Source: Streptomyces sp. CBMA29
Lineage (GTDB): Bacteria > Actinomycetota > Actinomycetes > Streptomycetales > Streptomycetaceae
Length of the DNA: 64,000 nucleotides
Assembly (NCBI RefSeq): GCF_014596445.1
Contig: NZ_MECL01000035.1
Coordinates: 1-64,000 of the forward strand
Direction of reading: 5' to 3'
The position numbers and the translations under genes are program-made. Positions 7,280 through 15,854 of this stretch are shown one piece after another. The notes under the pieces are model-generated. The model saw only the letters and a list, made by a program, of their open reading frames with translations, searched no databases and was not told the DNA's origin. Numbering within the stretch: the first letter of the stretch is position 1; the number at the start of each line of letters is the position of its first letter.

Positions 7280-9294
7280 ACGCGCACCGCGTCGTCGTCG
7301 GTCCTGGTGAGCGTACCGCCGACCGCGTCGGCCACCGCACGTACCCGACGCAGGGCGCCGGAGCCGCCGGGCGGCGGCGCGGTGAGTTCGACCCCTGAGT
7401 CCAGGCGCAGCACGGTGAGCGTGACGCCCTCGGTGAGCAGCAGCGCCGCGACCCGGTACGCGGCCACCCCCACGACGACGGTCACTGCCCGGTGCGGCCC
7501 CCGGTAGCGGACGGTCGCGCCGTACCGGCCCGCCAGCGCGGCGATCCCCGCCACCGTGGGCGGCGGAGCGCTCACGCCGTCCCGGCCGCGCAGGTCACGC
7601 AGGAGTTCGCGGAGCGCGCCCAGGGCCGCGCGCGCCTCGTCGAGCACGGCGTCGAGCCGTCCCGCGTCGGCCGCGTCCGCCACATTCGCCGCGTATTGCC
7701 GGGCGGTACGCAGCAGGCCCGCCGCGATCAGGCGGCGCTGGTCGCGTACGGCGGCGTCGGCGTCCCGTTCGAGCCGCTCCCGCCCCCGCGCTGCCACCGC
7801 CCCGCGCCGCTCCCGCCGCCGGGCGGTGGCCAGACCCAGCCACCACAGCGCGAACGACGGCACCGCCAGCAGCCCGGTCAGCGCCGCCCAGGCCGCCGCC
7901 CTGCTTCCGGTGATGCCGTCGGCGCTGGCCAGCGCGAGCCCCCCGGTCACGGCCACCGCCACCGGCGCCATCAGCCCGCGCCGCACCGCCAGATACGCGC
8001 CCGCGCTGAAGACGAACGTCAGCTCGACCCACCAATAGACCAGGAAAATGTCACTGACCGGCGGCCGGGTCCACCCGGCCCTGTCGCACCCCCACCACAG
8101 CACCAGCGCCGACAGCGCCGCCACCAGCCCCGCCCCCGGCGCCCGCGACCGCCACCCCAACGGCACCGCGTGCAGCCCGGACAGCACCACCACCGGCACG
8201 CTCGGCAGCAGCCCGCGAAACGAGTCGGGCACATCGTCCGACAACAGGCTCGCGCCGAGCGACAGCGCGACGGCCAGGACGACCAGTGCCCAGTCGAGCG
8301 CGGTGGGTCCCCGCCACAGGGGGCGGCGGCGGAGGCCGGGTGTGCGGCCGGGCGTGCGGCCGGGCGTGCGGCCGGGCGTGCGGCCGGGCGTCCGGCCAGA
8401 CGCGGCGTGTACGACCGGGAGTTCGGCCCGGACCGTCCAGCCGGGGCCGTCCGGGCCGTAACTGAGCGCGCCCCCGGCGGCGGCCACGGTCGTACGCAGC
8501 CCGGCCAGGCCGTGGCCCGTGCCGAGGCGGGGTTCGAGCGCCGTGCCGCCGCTGTCGCCGACCGTCACCGTGACCAGGCCGGGGGCGGCCTCGACGGCGA
8601 TACGGATCGCCGAACCGCGGGCGTAGCGGGCCGCGTTGGTCAGGGACTCGCGCACGACGCGGTACGCGAGGGCGGCGGTCGGCGCGGGGACCGCCGGGGC
8701 GGTGCACTCGTAATGGGCGCGGGACTCGGCGGCGAGGGCGGCTATGGCGTCGAGGTCCGCCGCTCTTTCGTCCTGTCTTTCGTCCGCTCTTTCGTCCTCG
8801 TGGTCGGTGAGGACGTCGAGTTCGGCGATCGCCTGGCGGGCGGCGGCGCCCGCGTGACGCAGTGCGGCGGCCGTGCGCTCGGGGTCGGCGAGGCGGTGCG
8901 CCGCCGCGGCGGAGACGACGATCGCCGTCAGGCACTGGGCGGCCACGTCGTGCAGCTCGACCGCGAGGCGGTCGCGTTCCGCGAGGGCCGCGAAGCGGGG
9001 GATCTGGGGTGCGCCGGTACGGTACGCGGCCAGGGCCGAACGCTCGGCGCGCTTGCGTTTCCTCGACCGGCCCAGGACCCACGTGACGGCCGCGGCGCCC
9101 GCCGCCACGAGGGCGGTGCCCGCGACGTTCCACGGCCTCAGCCCGGCCGCGGCGGCGGTGGCGGCGGTTATCGCGACGGCGAGGGCCGCGCCGGTGGCGG
9201 CGAGGCCGGCGGTGCGGCGGAGGGTGAGCAGGTACAGGGTCAGCAGCAGCGCCGCGGTGGACGCGGCGACGCCTCCGACGGTTTCACCGCCCAC
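7243..9294 (-). CDS. Hybrid sensor kinase: NarL-type kinase fused to a degenerate second kinase
   Basis: The 683-residue protein is two sensor-kinase modules in series. Module 1 has hydrophobic segments (10-75), a HisKA_3 box with His115 in AVELHDVAAQ, an N box with Asn220 in ESLTNAARYA, GDSGG (246-250) and GTGHGLAG. Then comes a linker of five PGRT repeats (about 301-320, encoded by 12-bp repeats at 8339-8398). Module 2 has about five membrane segments (335-480). Its kinase half reads QRRLIAAGLLRTARQ where ELHD should be, and VAAYRVAALLLTEGV lacks the Asn of the N box. So only the first half can be catalytic. The second may sense or act as a scaffold. It is co-transcribed with the response regulator and lies directly beside the first large repeat element. 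Confidence 0.85.
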   Translation of the reverse strand: MGGETVGGVAASTAALLLTLYLLTLRRTAGLAATGAALAVAITAATAAAAGLRPWNVAGTALVAAGAAAVTWVLGRSRKRKRAERSALAAYRTGAPQIPRFAALAERDRLAVELHDVAAQCLTAIVVSAAAAHRLADPERTAAALRHAGAAARQAIAELDVLTDHEDERADERQDERAADLDAIAALAAESRAHYECTAPAVPAPTAALAYRVVRESLTNAARYARGSAIRIAVEAAPGLVTVTVGDSGGTALEPRLGTGHGLAGLRTTVAAAGGALSYGPDGPGWTVRAELPVVHAASGRTPGRTPGRTPGRTPGRTPGLRRRPLWRGPTALDWALVVLAVALSLGASLLSDDVPDSFRGLLPSVPVVVLSGLHAVPLGWRSRAPGAGLVAALSALVLWWGCDRAGWTRPPVSDIFLVYWWVELTFVFSAGAYLAVRRGLMAPVAVAVTGGLALASADGITGSRAAAWAALTGLLAVPSFALWWLGLATARRRERRGAVAARGRERLERDADAAVRDQRRLIAAGLLRTARQYAANVADAADAGRLDAVLDEARAALGALRELLRDLRGRDGVSAPPPTVAGIAALAGRYGATVRYRGPHRAVTVVVGVAAYRVAALLLTEGVTLTVLRLDSGVELTAPPPGGSGALRRVRAVADAVGGTLTRTDDDAVRVWLPEVFPSRSG

Positions 9295-9345
9295 CGCTCC
9301 TCACCCCCTTCCCGCACCCTAACGAACCCGCCTCCGGCTCTCGTT

Positions 9346-10430
9346 GTCTTGTCTTTCCCGCCCGCCCACCCGTGCGGGTGTGTTGTTCGTCTGCGGGTGC
9401 CGCTTGTGCCTGGTCGGTGCCGGTCCGGGGTACCTCCTCGAAATGCGGCTGCCTGCTCTTTGCTGATTCGGCACCCTTCCTGTCACCGCATTTCTGCGGG
9501 GGCACCCCGGCCCGTCCCCTTCCGGTACGTCGGCGTCCGCCTGTCCGCTGTGGCTGAGGGGGTGGGGGGTCTTCCGGCGAACCGTCCTGCGCCGGTGCCC
9601 CCTCCCGGTGTGGCGAAGACCTCGGGCCCTTCCCCAAGCACCCCACGAAGCCCCCGCCCCGCCACACTGCCAGCCCGCGCAGGTCCTCTCGGCCCTCACC
9701 CACTCCCTTTCGCCCACCCCGGCCGGACGTCGCGTGGCGCAGGTCCCGGTTCCTGGCACCCGTTTTCGCCCGCCCCAGCTGGACGATCGGGCGGCGCCGG
9801 GGCTCGGCCTCCCTCCCACCCCCTCCCGCCGCCCCCCACCGGACTGTCGGATGCCGATGTGCCTAAACCCGCCCACCCCCCCGCCCGAAGGCGCCCCGTC
9901 GGCCGCCCAAGACCCGGACCCCACCCACCCCCCTGCGCCACCTCGCCGAACGTCGGCCGCGCGGGACCCGCACCTCCCCCACCCCCCCTTTCGCCCACCC
10001 CGGCTGGACGGCCAGGTGGCGCAGCGGCCCAGCCCCCACCCCCCTCCGCCACCCACATGAACAGGCACCCGCCGCCGTACCCAAACCCACCCACCCCCCT
10101 CCCTGGCCACCCCGCCGGACAGGCACCCGCCGACGTACCCGAGCCCACCCACCCCCCTCCCGCCCACCCCCACCGGCAGGCGAACGCCGACGAGCTCACC
10201 CCCACGCACCCCCCTCCCCGGCCACCCCCACCGGGCAGGCGGACGCCGATGGACCCGGAGGGGACGGGGCGGGGTGCCCCCGCAGAAATACGTTGACAGG
10301 AAGGGTGCCGGATACGAGGGGCCAGGTGTTACGGATTTCGAGGAGGTATCCCGGGCCGGGACCGACCAGGCACGGGCGGCACCCGCAGACGGAAAAAGCA
10401 CCCGCACGGGTGGGCGGGCGGGCGGGGAGG
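9346..10430. repeat. Large inverted-arm element, copy 1
   Basis: The left arm B (about 9346-9547) and right arm C (about 10255-10430) are inverted copies of each other and of arms A, D and E. Arm B has a perfect AAATGCGG (9441-9448) / CCGCATTT (9486-9493) stem with inner TGCC/GGCA. Arm C has AAATACG (10286-10292) and CGGATTT (10332-10338). Between the arms lies one G-rich unit and then a C-rich array. The best units are in the right half, with the GCCGACGTACCC-type core at about 10071, 10129, 10186 and 10245, a period of 57-59. No transposase frame and no target duplication are seen. Open frames here only reflect the base skew. The element occupies the whole gap between the kinase and the ArsR gene. 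Confidence 0.8.
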
Positions 10431-10457
10431 AGAAACACCACAGGAGGCGAGCGAGAG

Positions 10458-10500
10458 ATATTCGTTGACACGAATATGCTTTGTGGGGAATACTCAAGAC
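10458..10500 (+). promoter_or_regulatory. Promoter and palindromic operator of the arsR gene, probably leaderless
   Basis: ATATTCG (10458-10464) and CGAATAT (10471-10477) form a perfect palindrome around TTGACA (10465-10470), which is a consensus -35. GAATAC (10488-10493) follows after 17 bases as a -10. Transcription would begin about seven bases later, at the A of the ATG (10501), giving a leaderless mRNA. A repressor bound to the palindrome would cover the -35, which fits ArsR autoregulation. Confidence 0.65.
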
Positions 10501-11421
10501 ATGGACGCACTCCTCACCGCCTTGGCGGACCCGGCGCGGTGGCGCCTCGTGAGCCTGCTCGCAGAGCACCCCCGCTCAGTGGGCGTGCTCGCACAGCTCG
10601 CAGAGGCCCGCCAGCCGCAGACGACAAAGCACCTCCAGACGCTGGAACGCGCAGGCGTCGTGATGTCGCAGCGCTCCGGCCAGCGCCGGATATACGCGCT
10701 GCGCTCAGCCCCGCTCAGGGACCTGGCGGCGGCACTGAACCTGCTGGCGGACACGGCGAACGCGGCGAACACGGCGAACACGGCGAACACGGCGGAATGG
10801 GAGGTACAGGGCGGGACACGGGCGACGTACGACCGGTACGGCCTGAGCCTGAGGGCGGAGCGCATGGCGGCGGAGGGGGCCGGCTGGGCGGACGGAAGGA
10901 CGTTCGGGTTCGAGCGTGCGCTGGCCGGCAGCCCCGAAGTGGTCTGGCGGCACCTGACGGACTCGGCACTGCTGGCGCAGTGGTGGGCACCGGAGGACCT
11001 CCGGGTCTCGGAGCTGGTGTTCGAGGCGCGGCAGGGCGGCCGGGTCGTCCTGGAGTACCGGGACGCCGAGGACGCCGACGGCTCCGACGGCGTGGTGGGC
11101 CGCGCGGAGGGCGCGGTCGACGACGTACGGCCGGGCGAGCGCCTCGCGTACCAGCTCTCACCGCTGCTGCCGGACGGCGCCACGGCGTTCACCTCGCACG
11201 TGACGCTCGACCTGCGCCCGACGCCCACCGGCACCCACCTCGACGTCGGCTACCGCATCAGCGACAGCACGATCGACTCGGCCGACTTCGTCGCGGGCAT
11301 CGAGATCGGCTTCGGCCAGAGCCTCGACAAGCTCGCGGCGACACTCGCGGCGACCGCGCGGGACGCGGCGCCGCAGGACACCAACACATCGCGGGACAAC
11401 GACACAAGGAGCACGAAATGA
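10501..11421 (+). CDS. ArsR-type regulator fused to an SRPBCC (AHSA1/START-like) domain
   Basis: The 306-residue protein begins with an ArsR winged helix (about 1-80: ALADPARWRLVSLLAEHPRS ... QTTKHLQTLERAGVV). A low-complexity linker with a repeated ANT tripeptide follows. The second domain is SRPBCC/AHSA1-like (about 135-300: FERALAGSPEVVWRHLTD ... LAQWWAPEDLRV), with the family's hydrophobic ligand cavity. Such fusions or pairs are common in actinomycetes, and I infer a repressor with a built-in ligand domain. The ATG at 10501 sits right at the predicted transcription start. The TGA overlaps the ATG of the next gene (ATGA), so the two are coupled. The linker is encoded by 9-bp repeats. Confidence 0.85.
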   Translation: MDALLTALADPARWRLVSLLAEHPRSVGVLAQLAEARQPQTTKHLQTLERAGVVMSQRSGQRRIYALRSAPLRDLAAALNLLADTANAANTANTANTAEWEVQGGTRATYDRYGLSLRAERMAAEGAGWADGRTFGFERALAGSPEVVWRHLTDSALLAQWWAPEDLRVSELVFEARQGGRVVLEYRDAEDADGSDGVVGRAEGAVDDVRPGERLAYQLSPLLPDGATAFTSHVTLDLRPTPTGTHLDVGYRISDSTIDSADFVAGIEIGFGQSLDKLAATLAATARDAAPQDTNTSRDNDTRSTK

Positions 11422-12020
11422 CCGAGCAGACCGCAAGCCGCAGGGTCGTCACCAACATGAGCCTGTCCCTCGACGGGCACTACGCGGGTCCGGGCGACGC
11501 CCGGGACATGGGATGGGTGATGCCGTACGCGATCACCGACGTCGCGCGCGACCACCTCGCGAGCCTCTGGGGCTCCGCGACGACGGCTCTGCTCGGGCGG
11601 GTCAACGCTGAGGGATTCCTGGGCTTCTGGCCCACCGTCATCGGAATGGAGGGTGCGGACCCGCGTGACGAGGGTTTCGCGAAGTGGCTGGTGGACAACG
11701 AGAAGGTGGTCCTCTCGTCCACCCTCACGGAGTCCCCGTGGGAGCGGACGACGATCGTGGACAAGCCGACCGCCGAGGTGGTCGCGGACCTCAAGGAGAC
11801 CGAGGGCGGCGACATCCTGGTGCTGTCCAGCGCGAGCGTGATCAAGGCGCTGCTCGCTGCCGACCAGGTCGACCGGCTGGCGCTCAACGTCTTCCCGGTC
11901 TTCCTCGGCGGCGGACCGCGCCTCTTCGAGGACGGGCTGCCGGCCGGGCAGTGGTCGCTGGTCAGCCAGGCGGCGGGCGAGCACGGGACGCTGTCCCTCG
12001 TCTACGACCGGGTCCGCTGA
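11418..12020 (+). CDS. Dihydrofolate-reductase-like (RibD C-terminal) oxidoreductase
   Basis: The 200-residue protein has the RibD-C/DHFR-like fold signature: an opening strand with MSLSLDGHYAGP, a LLGRVNAEGFLGFWP segment, ILVLSSASVIKALLAADQVD, and the LNVFPVFLGGGPRLFEDG motif near the end. Family members reduce small pterin- or pyrimidine-like compounds with NADPH, but most stand-alone copies have no known substrate. It is coupled by ATGA overlap to the ArsR-SRPBCC gene and should be controlled by it. It is convergent with the TPR regulator gene, with only 11 bases between the stops. Confidence 0.85.
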   Translation: MTEQTASRRVVTNMSLSLDGHYAGPGDARDMGWVMPYAITDVARDHLASLWGSATTALLGRVNAEGFLGFWPTVIGMEGADPRDEGFAKWLVDNEKVVLSSTLTESPWERTTIVDKPTAEVVADLKETEGGDILVLSSASVIKALLAADQVDRLALNVFPVFLGGGPRLFEDGLPAGQWSLVSQAAGEHGTLSLVYDRVR

Positions 12021-12031
12021 GGTGCCGCGTG

Positions 12032-13429
12032 CTACGCCACCAGCATCGCGCGGATGCGGGAGGAGCGGACCTGTCCGAGGAGGCGCAGCGCGCGCGAGCG
12101 CGCCGCCTGGGCCTCCTCGGGCCGGCCGGACGCGGCCAGATTGAGGGCGAGTTCGGCCTCGTACAGGGCGATGTTCCGGGTGAAGTGCGGGTCCTGGAGG
12201 CGGACGGCCTCGCGGGCGGCGGCAGCGGCGCGGGAGTGGGCGCCGAGGGCGGACCATGCCTGGGCGGCGAGGCCGGAGAGTTCGGCTTCGCCGAAGAAGG
12301 TCATCCAGGCGGGGTCGGCGTCGCGGGGGCCGGAGGCGAAGAGGGAGTGGGCGCGGGAGAGGGCGAGTTCGCAGCCGCGCCGGTCGCCGAGCCCGGCGCG
12401 TCCCCCGGCCTCGCGCAGGGCCAGCAGGGAGAGCAGCCGGGGGGAGCCGAAGAAGCGGGCGAGGAGCTGGGCGGCCTGGGCGGCGCGGACGGCCTCGCGG
12501 GGGCGCCCGGCGTCACGGGCGAGGAAGGCGGTGTTGCAGAAGGCGTGGGCCTCCAGTGCGGAGTCCCCGGCCATCCGGGCGGTGGCCAGCGCCTCGGCGT
12601 AGTACGAGCGGGCCTCGGTGAGCCGCCCGGAGTCGTGGGCCAACCAGCCGACGGAGATGGCCAGTTCACCGGCGCCGGAGGCGAGCCCGGCGGCGACGGC
12701 GGGCCCGTGGCTGCTCTCGTCGAGGAGCCGGTAGGCGGTGCGCAGGGCGTCTCCGGCGTCGGTGTAGAGGCCGTCGGCGCCGTGCCGGTCGTCGTGCAGC
12801 CGGATCTGCCGGACGGACTCGTGGACGGCGCGTACCTCGGAGGACCCGGCGCGGCCGGTCGTACGGCCTCGGTCCCGGCCGCCCTGCGCGGGCACCAGCG
12901 TGCTGGCGAGGGCGGCGGAGCCGCCGGTCATGAATGCGCGACGCAGCACGTCGCTCTCCTCGTACGTCGGATCGGGAGGGCCGGCGGAACCAGCGGGGAC
13001 AGAAGGGCCGGTGGGGACAGAAGGGCCGGTGGGGACAGAAGGGCCGGTGGGGGAGGGCAGGACGGAGAGGGCGGGCGGACCGGCGGTGCCGGACTCGGGG
13101 GAGCGGCGGGCGCGGCCCCGTACCGCCCGGCGGGGCGCGAAGCCCATGTCCGCCGAGGTCAGGTCGGGGAACATATGGCGGAAGACCCGCTGGTAGGCGT
13201 AGTTGGGGCAGCGGATCTCCCCGCTCTCCAGCCGCCCGATGTACCGCGCGTCGCAGCTCACGTGCTCGCCGATCCCGCGGGCGGCGCGCCGTACCGCCGC
13301 CGCGAATTCGCCCGGCGACCGGTCGCCGCGCAACTGGCGGAAGGCGGTGTTGGGCGTGTACGGGGAAGCGGACGCGGCGGCGGACGACCCGGTGGCGCGG
13401 GGGAGAGGGGACAGGGGGAACGACGTCAT
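12032..13429 (-). CDS. NsdA-like helix-turn-helix regulator with TPR repeats
   Basis: The 465-residue protein has an XRE-like DNA-binding region at about residues 28-85 (FRQLRGDRSPGEFAAAV ... CDARYIGRLESGEIRCPNYAYQRVFRHMFP). A Pro-rich repeat linker (TGPSVP, three copies) follows, then a helical TPR region of about 300 residues. The layout and the CDARYIGR-x-E-x-GEIRCPNYAY segment recall NsdA, a negative regulator of sporulation and antibiotic production in Streptomyces; I infer a similar role with moderate confidence. The ATG at 13427-13429 was chosen because the frame upstream has no ribosome site. A 6+6 palindrome (13520-13541) lies upstream. Confidence 0.75.
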   Translation of the reverse strand: MTSFPLSPLPRATGSSAAASASPYTPNTAFRQLRGDRSPGEFAAAVRRAARGIGEHVSCDARYIGRLESGEIRCPNYAYQRVFRHMFPDLTSADMGFAPRRAVRGRARRSPESGTAGPPALSVLPSPTGPSVPTGPSVPTGPSVPAGSAGPPDPTYEESDVLRRAFMTGGSAALASTLVPAQGGRDRGRTTGRAGSSEVRAVHESVRQIRLHDDRHGADGLYTDAGDALRTAYRLLDESSHGPAVAAGLASGAGELAISVGWLAHDSGRLTEARSYYAEALATARMAGDSALEAHAFCNTAFLARDAGRPREAVRAAQAAQLLARFFGSPRLLSLLALREAGGRAGLGDRRGCELALSRAHSLFASGPRDADPAWMTFFGEAELSGLAAQAWSALGAHSRAAAAAREAVRLQDPHFTRNIALYEAELALNLAASGRPEEAQAARSRALRLLGQVRSSRIRAMLVA

Positions 13430-13519
13430 GACGGACTCCCGGACGGACGGTGCCGCTCGGCGGCGGGGACGACCGTACCGGGGAATCGGGCCTGCGAAAT
13501 ACTCAATTTGCCTACAAAA

Positions 13520-13541
13520 CGGATATCTCACGCGCTATCCG
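13520..13541. promoter_or_regulatory. Palindrome in the divergent gap between the TPR regulator and the small protein
   Basis: CGGATA (13520-13525) and TATCCG (13536-13541) are separated by ten bases, in a locally AT-rich patch (about 13497-13550) within otherwise GC-rich DNA. The position suits a shared operator or promoter for the genes at 13429 (-) and 13649 (+). Confidence 0.35.
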
Positions 13542-13648
13542 CCATGAAACGCCACCCCTTACGGCGTCATTCACGCGTAGCCGTTGACGCCGGGGCGCGT
13601 TGATACGGGTGTGGTGCCGATCCCATCGTGAGCGTGAGGAGAGTTGCC

Positions 13649-14116
13649 TTGTTGGACACCAGCGGGTCACACACGTCGGGTCCGAGCACGGAGAGCAGCC
13701 AGCTGCCGCCGCCGTGCGACCTGGTCACCGTGCCGACCAGGCAGGGTCTCGAAGCGGTCGACATCCTGCGGCTGAGCAGCGGAGTCGGTCCCGTACTGCA
13801 CGACAACTCGGGGCACAGCCTCGGCTTCCTCGTCCCGCCCGGCACCGCGGACTGCTGGGACGTCCCCGGCAGCTCGTGTACCCGTACCGACGGCCGCGGT
13901 CTGGTCATCGGTGACGAGCCGCCCGTCGAGGACACCGGCTGGCTGGTGCCGCCGCACACCGACACGGTCGTCACCGACCCGGCCGTACTGCGCGCGGCCC
14001 TCGGCATGGCGGCCCGCACCATCGAGCTGGCCGACGGCTTCCGCCCGTCCACGGACCACCACCGCCCGGCCGAGTCGGCCCTGCGGACCGCGGACGCGAC
14101 CCCGGGGTACCGGTAG
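13649..14116 (+). CDS. Conserved small protein of unknown function
   Basis: The 155-residue soluble protein starts best at TTG 13649, because GAGGAG lies 6 bases ahead; an in-frame GTG at 13628 has no ribosome site. The sequence (CDLVTVPTRQGLEAVDILRLSSGVGPVLHDNSG ... FLVPPGTADCWDVPGSSC) resembles the N-terminal part of a family of Streptomyces proteins that I have seen near regulators, but I cannot name a function. It has no signal peptide or membrane span. It is divergent from the NsdA-like gene and may share its control. Confidence 0.7.
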   Translation: MLDTSGSHTSGPSTESSQLPPPCDLVTVPTRQGLEAVDILRLSSGVGPVLHDNSGHSLGFLVPPGTADCWDVPGSSCTRTDGRGLVIGDEPPVEDTGWLVPPHTDTVVTDPAVLRAALGMAARTIELADGFRPSTDHHRPAESALRTADATPGYR

Positions 14117-14198
14117 ACCTGCCCCTGCCAGGCCCCTCGGCCCTCCGGCCTCCCGCCCCTGCCCCGCCCGATCGTCGGCCGTCCCCGATAATCGGGGG

Positions 14199-15068
14199 AT
14201 GGCAGGCAAGCGGCAGAGCGGTGGCAGGGCGCGTACCCCGGACACGGTCGAGGCTGAGGTGGGCGGCGGACTCGCCGCGCTCGTGCCCGACCGGGCGCGC
14301 CCCGGCGGCTGGACACTGCTGATCGACGGCGCCCCGCAGTCGCATGTGGACCTCGCGGACCCCGCGCACCTGGACTTCTCCTACCAGCGCAGGCTCGGCC
14401 ACCTGATCGACCTGGCCGCGCCGCCCGGCCGCCCGTTGCAGGTCCTGCACCTGGGCGGCGGCGCCCTGACGCTGGCCCGCTACACCGCGCACACCCGGCC
14501 GCGCTCCACCCAGCAGGTCGTGGAACTGGACACCGCGCTGGTCGAGTTGGTCCGCGCCGAACTGCCCTGGGACCGCGGCTGGCGGATCAAGGTACGCGGC
14601 GGCGACGCCCGCGCGGGCCTGGCCAAACTGCCCGACGGCTGGGCCGACCTGGTCATCGCCGACGTCTTCGGCGGCGCCCGCACCCCCGCCCACCTCACCA
14701 GCGCCGAATTCCTCACCGAGGTCCGCCGGGTGCTGCGGCCCGACGGGCACTACGCCGCCAACCTCGCCGACGGCGGGCGGCTGGACTTCCTGCGCGCGCA
14801 GATCGCCACCGTACGGGCGGCCTTCGCCGAGGTGTGTCTGGCCGCCGACCCCGCCGTGCTGCGCGGCAAGAGATTCGGCAATCTCATCCTCTACGCCGCC
14901 GACCACCCCCTGCCGGTCGCCGAACTGACCCGCAGGGTCGCCACCGACCCGCACCCCGGCCGGGTCGAACACGGCCGCGAGCTGGCGGACTTCGCGGGCG
15001 GCGCGCCTGTCGTCACGGACGCCACGGCCGCCGACTCCCCGGCGCCACCGCCCGACGCCTTCACGTAA
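14199..15068 (+). CDS. Spermidine-synthase-like SAM-dependent methyltransferase-fold protein
   Basis: The 289-residue protein has a Rossmann methyltransferase fold like SpeE: motif I VLHLGGGALTLARY, an acidic loop VVELDTALVELV, GGDARAGLAKLPDGWADLVIADVFGG (second nucleotide-binding and catalytic-type Asp region) and RRVLRPDGHYAANLAD. It belongs to the fused/stand-alone spermidine-synthase-like family common in actinomycetes. True polyamine synthesis is not proven, since many members lack substrate residues. The start is the MAGKRQSG ATG, which follows GGGGG. It is soluble and stands alone, with the next gene convergent. Confidence 0.8.
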   Translation: MAGKRQSGGRARTPDTVEAEVGGGLAALVPDRARPGGWTLLIDGAPQSHVDLADPAHLDFSYQRRLGHLIDLAAPPGRPLQVLHLGGGALTLARYTAHTRPRSTQQVVELDTALVELVRAELPWDRGWRIKVRGGDARAGLAKLPDGWADLVIADVFGGARTPAHLTSAEFLTEVRRVLRPDGHYAANLADGGRLDFLRAQIATVRAAFAEVCLAADPAVLRGKRFGNLILYAADHPLPVAELTRRVATDPHPGRVEHGRELADFAGGAPVVTDATAADSPAPPPDAFT

Positions 15069-15135
15069 GCCCGCGGCCTGCTCCGTACCGGCGCGCCCCG
15101 TACCCGCGGCCTGCTCCGTAACGGCAGGCCGGGCG

Positions 15136-15690
15136 TCAGTCCTCGAAGGCCTGGACCGTCGGCGCGTGGCCGTTCCAGGTGCAGAAGACGGAGGACGAGC
15201 CGCTGCCGGAGGTCTCGGTGAAGGTCACCCGCAGCCAGCCGTCCTGCGTCCAGACCTGCATCTGCCAGCCCGGATTGGGCGTCGCGGAGACCAGCGACGC
15301 CGAGTCGGGGCCCAGGTCGAGGGCGACCCGGCCGCCGTCCACGGTGTAGCTGTGCACATGGCCGGTGTCGCCGCTCGCCGGAGCGGTCGCCTTCGGCGTG
15401 CCCGGGGGCGTCTTCGGCGGCACCTTGGCCTTGCCGGTGACCGGAGGCGGGGTCGTCGCCCTGGTGTGCGTGGCGGTCGGCGTGGCGGTGGGCGTCGCGG
15501 GCGGCGTCGGCTTCGGGCGGTGCGTGGAGGACACGACCGGCGGGTCCCCGTCCGAGATCGGCAGGGCGCGCGGCGGGTCGTACGCCGTACGCAGCACCGA
15601 GTGCACGCCGAACCACGACAAGGTCACGGCCGCCGCGGTCGCCAGCGCCCAGGCGCCGACATGGAACAGTCCTCTGTGCACGCGCGCCAT
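15136..15690 (-). CDS. Single-pass membrane protein with extracellular domain, unknown function
   Basis: The 184-residue protein has one membrane segment at about residues 10-32 (GAWALATAAAVTLSWFGVHSVL). A Pro/Thr-rich stalk (about 60-110) and a compact C-terminal domain (SYTVDGGRVALDLGPDSASL ... MQVWTQDGWLRVTF ... SVFCTWNGHAPTVQAFED) follow, so the domain should be outside the cell. It is divergent from a two-component system and may be its target or partner. The ATG at 15688-15690 was chosen because the hydrophobic segment then follows directly. I do not recognise the domain. Confidence 0.75.
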   Translation of the reverse strand: MARVHRGLFHVGAWALATAAAVTLSWFGVHSVLRTAYDPPRALPISDGDPPVVSSTHRPKPTPPATPTATPTATHTRATTPPPVTGKAKVPPKTPPGTPKATAPASGDTGHVHSYTVDGGRVALDLGPDSASLVSATPNPGWQMQVWTQDGWLRVTFTETSGSGSSSVFCTWNGHAPTVQAFED

Positions 15691-15854
15691 ACTGCCGCAC
15701 CCGCCCGCCGCCCGGAACACGTACCGCCCGCGCGACCGTCCGCCCCGCCGCGCGTCCGATGCGCCCTGTACGCACCCCGATACGCACCCCGTACGCGCCT
15801 CGGATCGTCGGGCGGGCCGGTGCCCGGTCCCCCGGATGGGCTAGGTTGCGGCGC

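Noticed and set aside
9550-10260. CRISPR array
   Set aside because: The units adjoin each other without unique spacers, are themselves degenerate, and no cas genes are near; the Cas4-like gene at 2 kb stands alone.
9346-10430. A known insertion sequence or integron
   Set aside because: No transposase or integrase frame, no target-site duplication and no attC-like site are seen.
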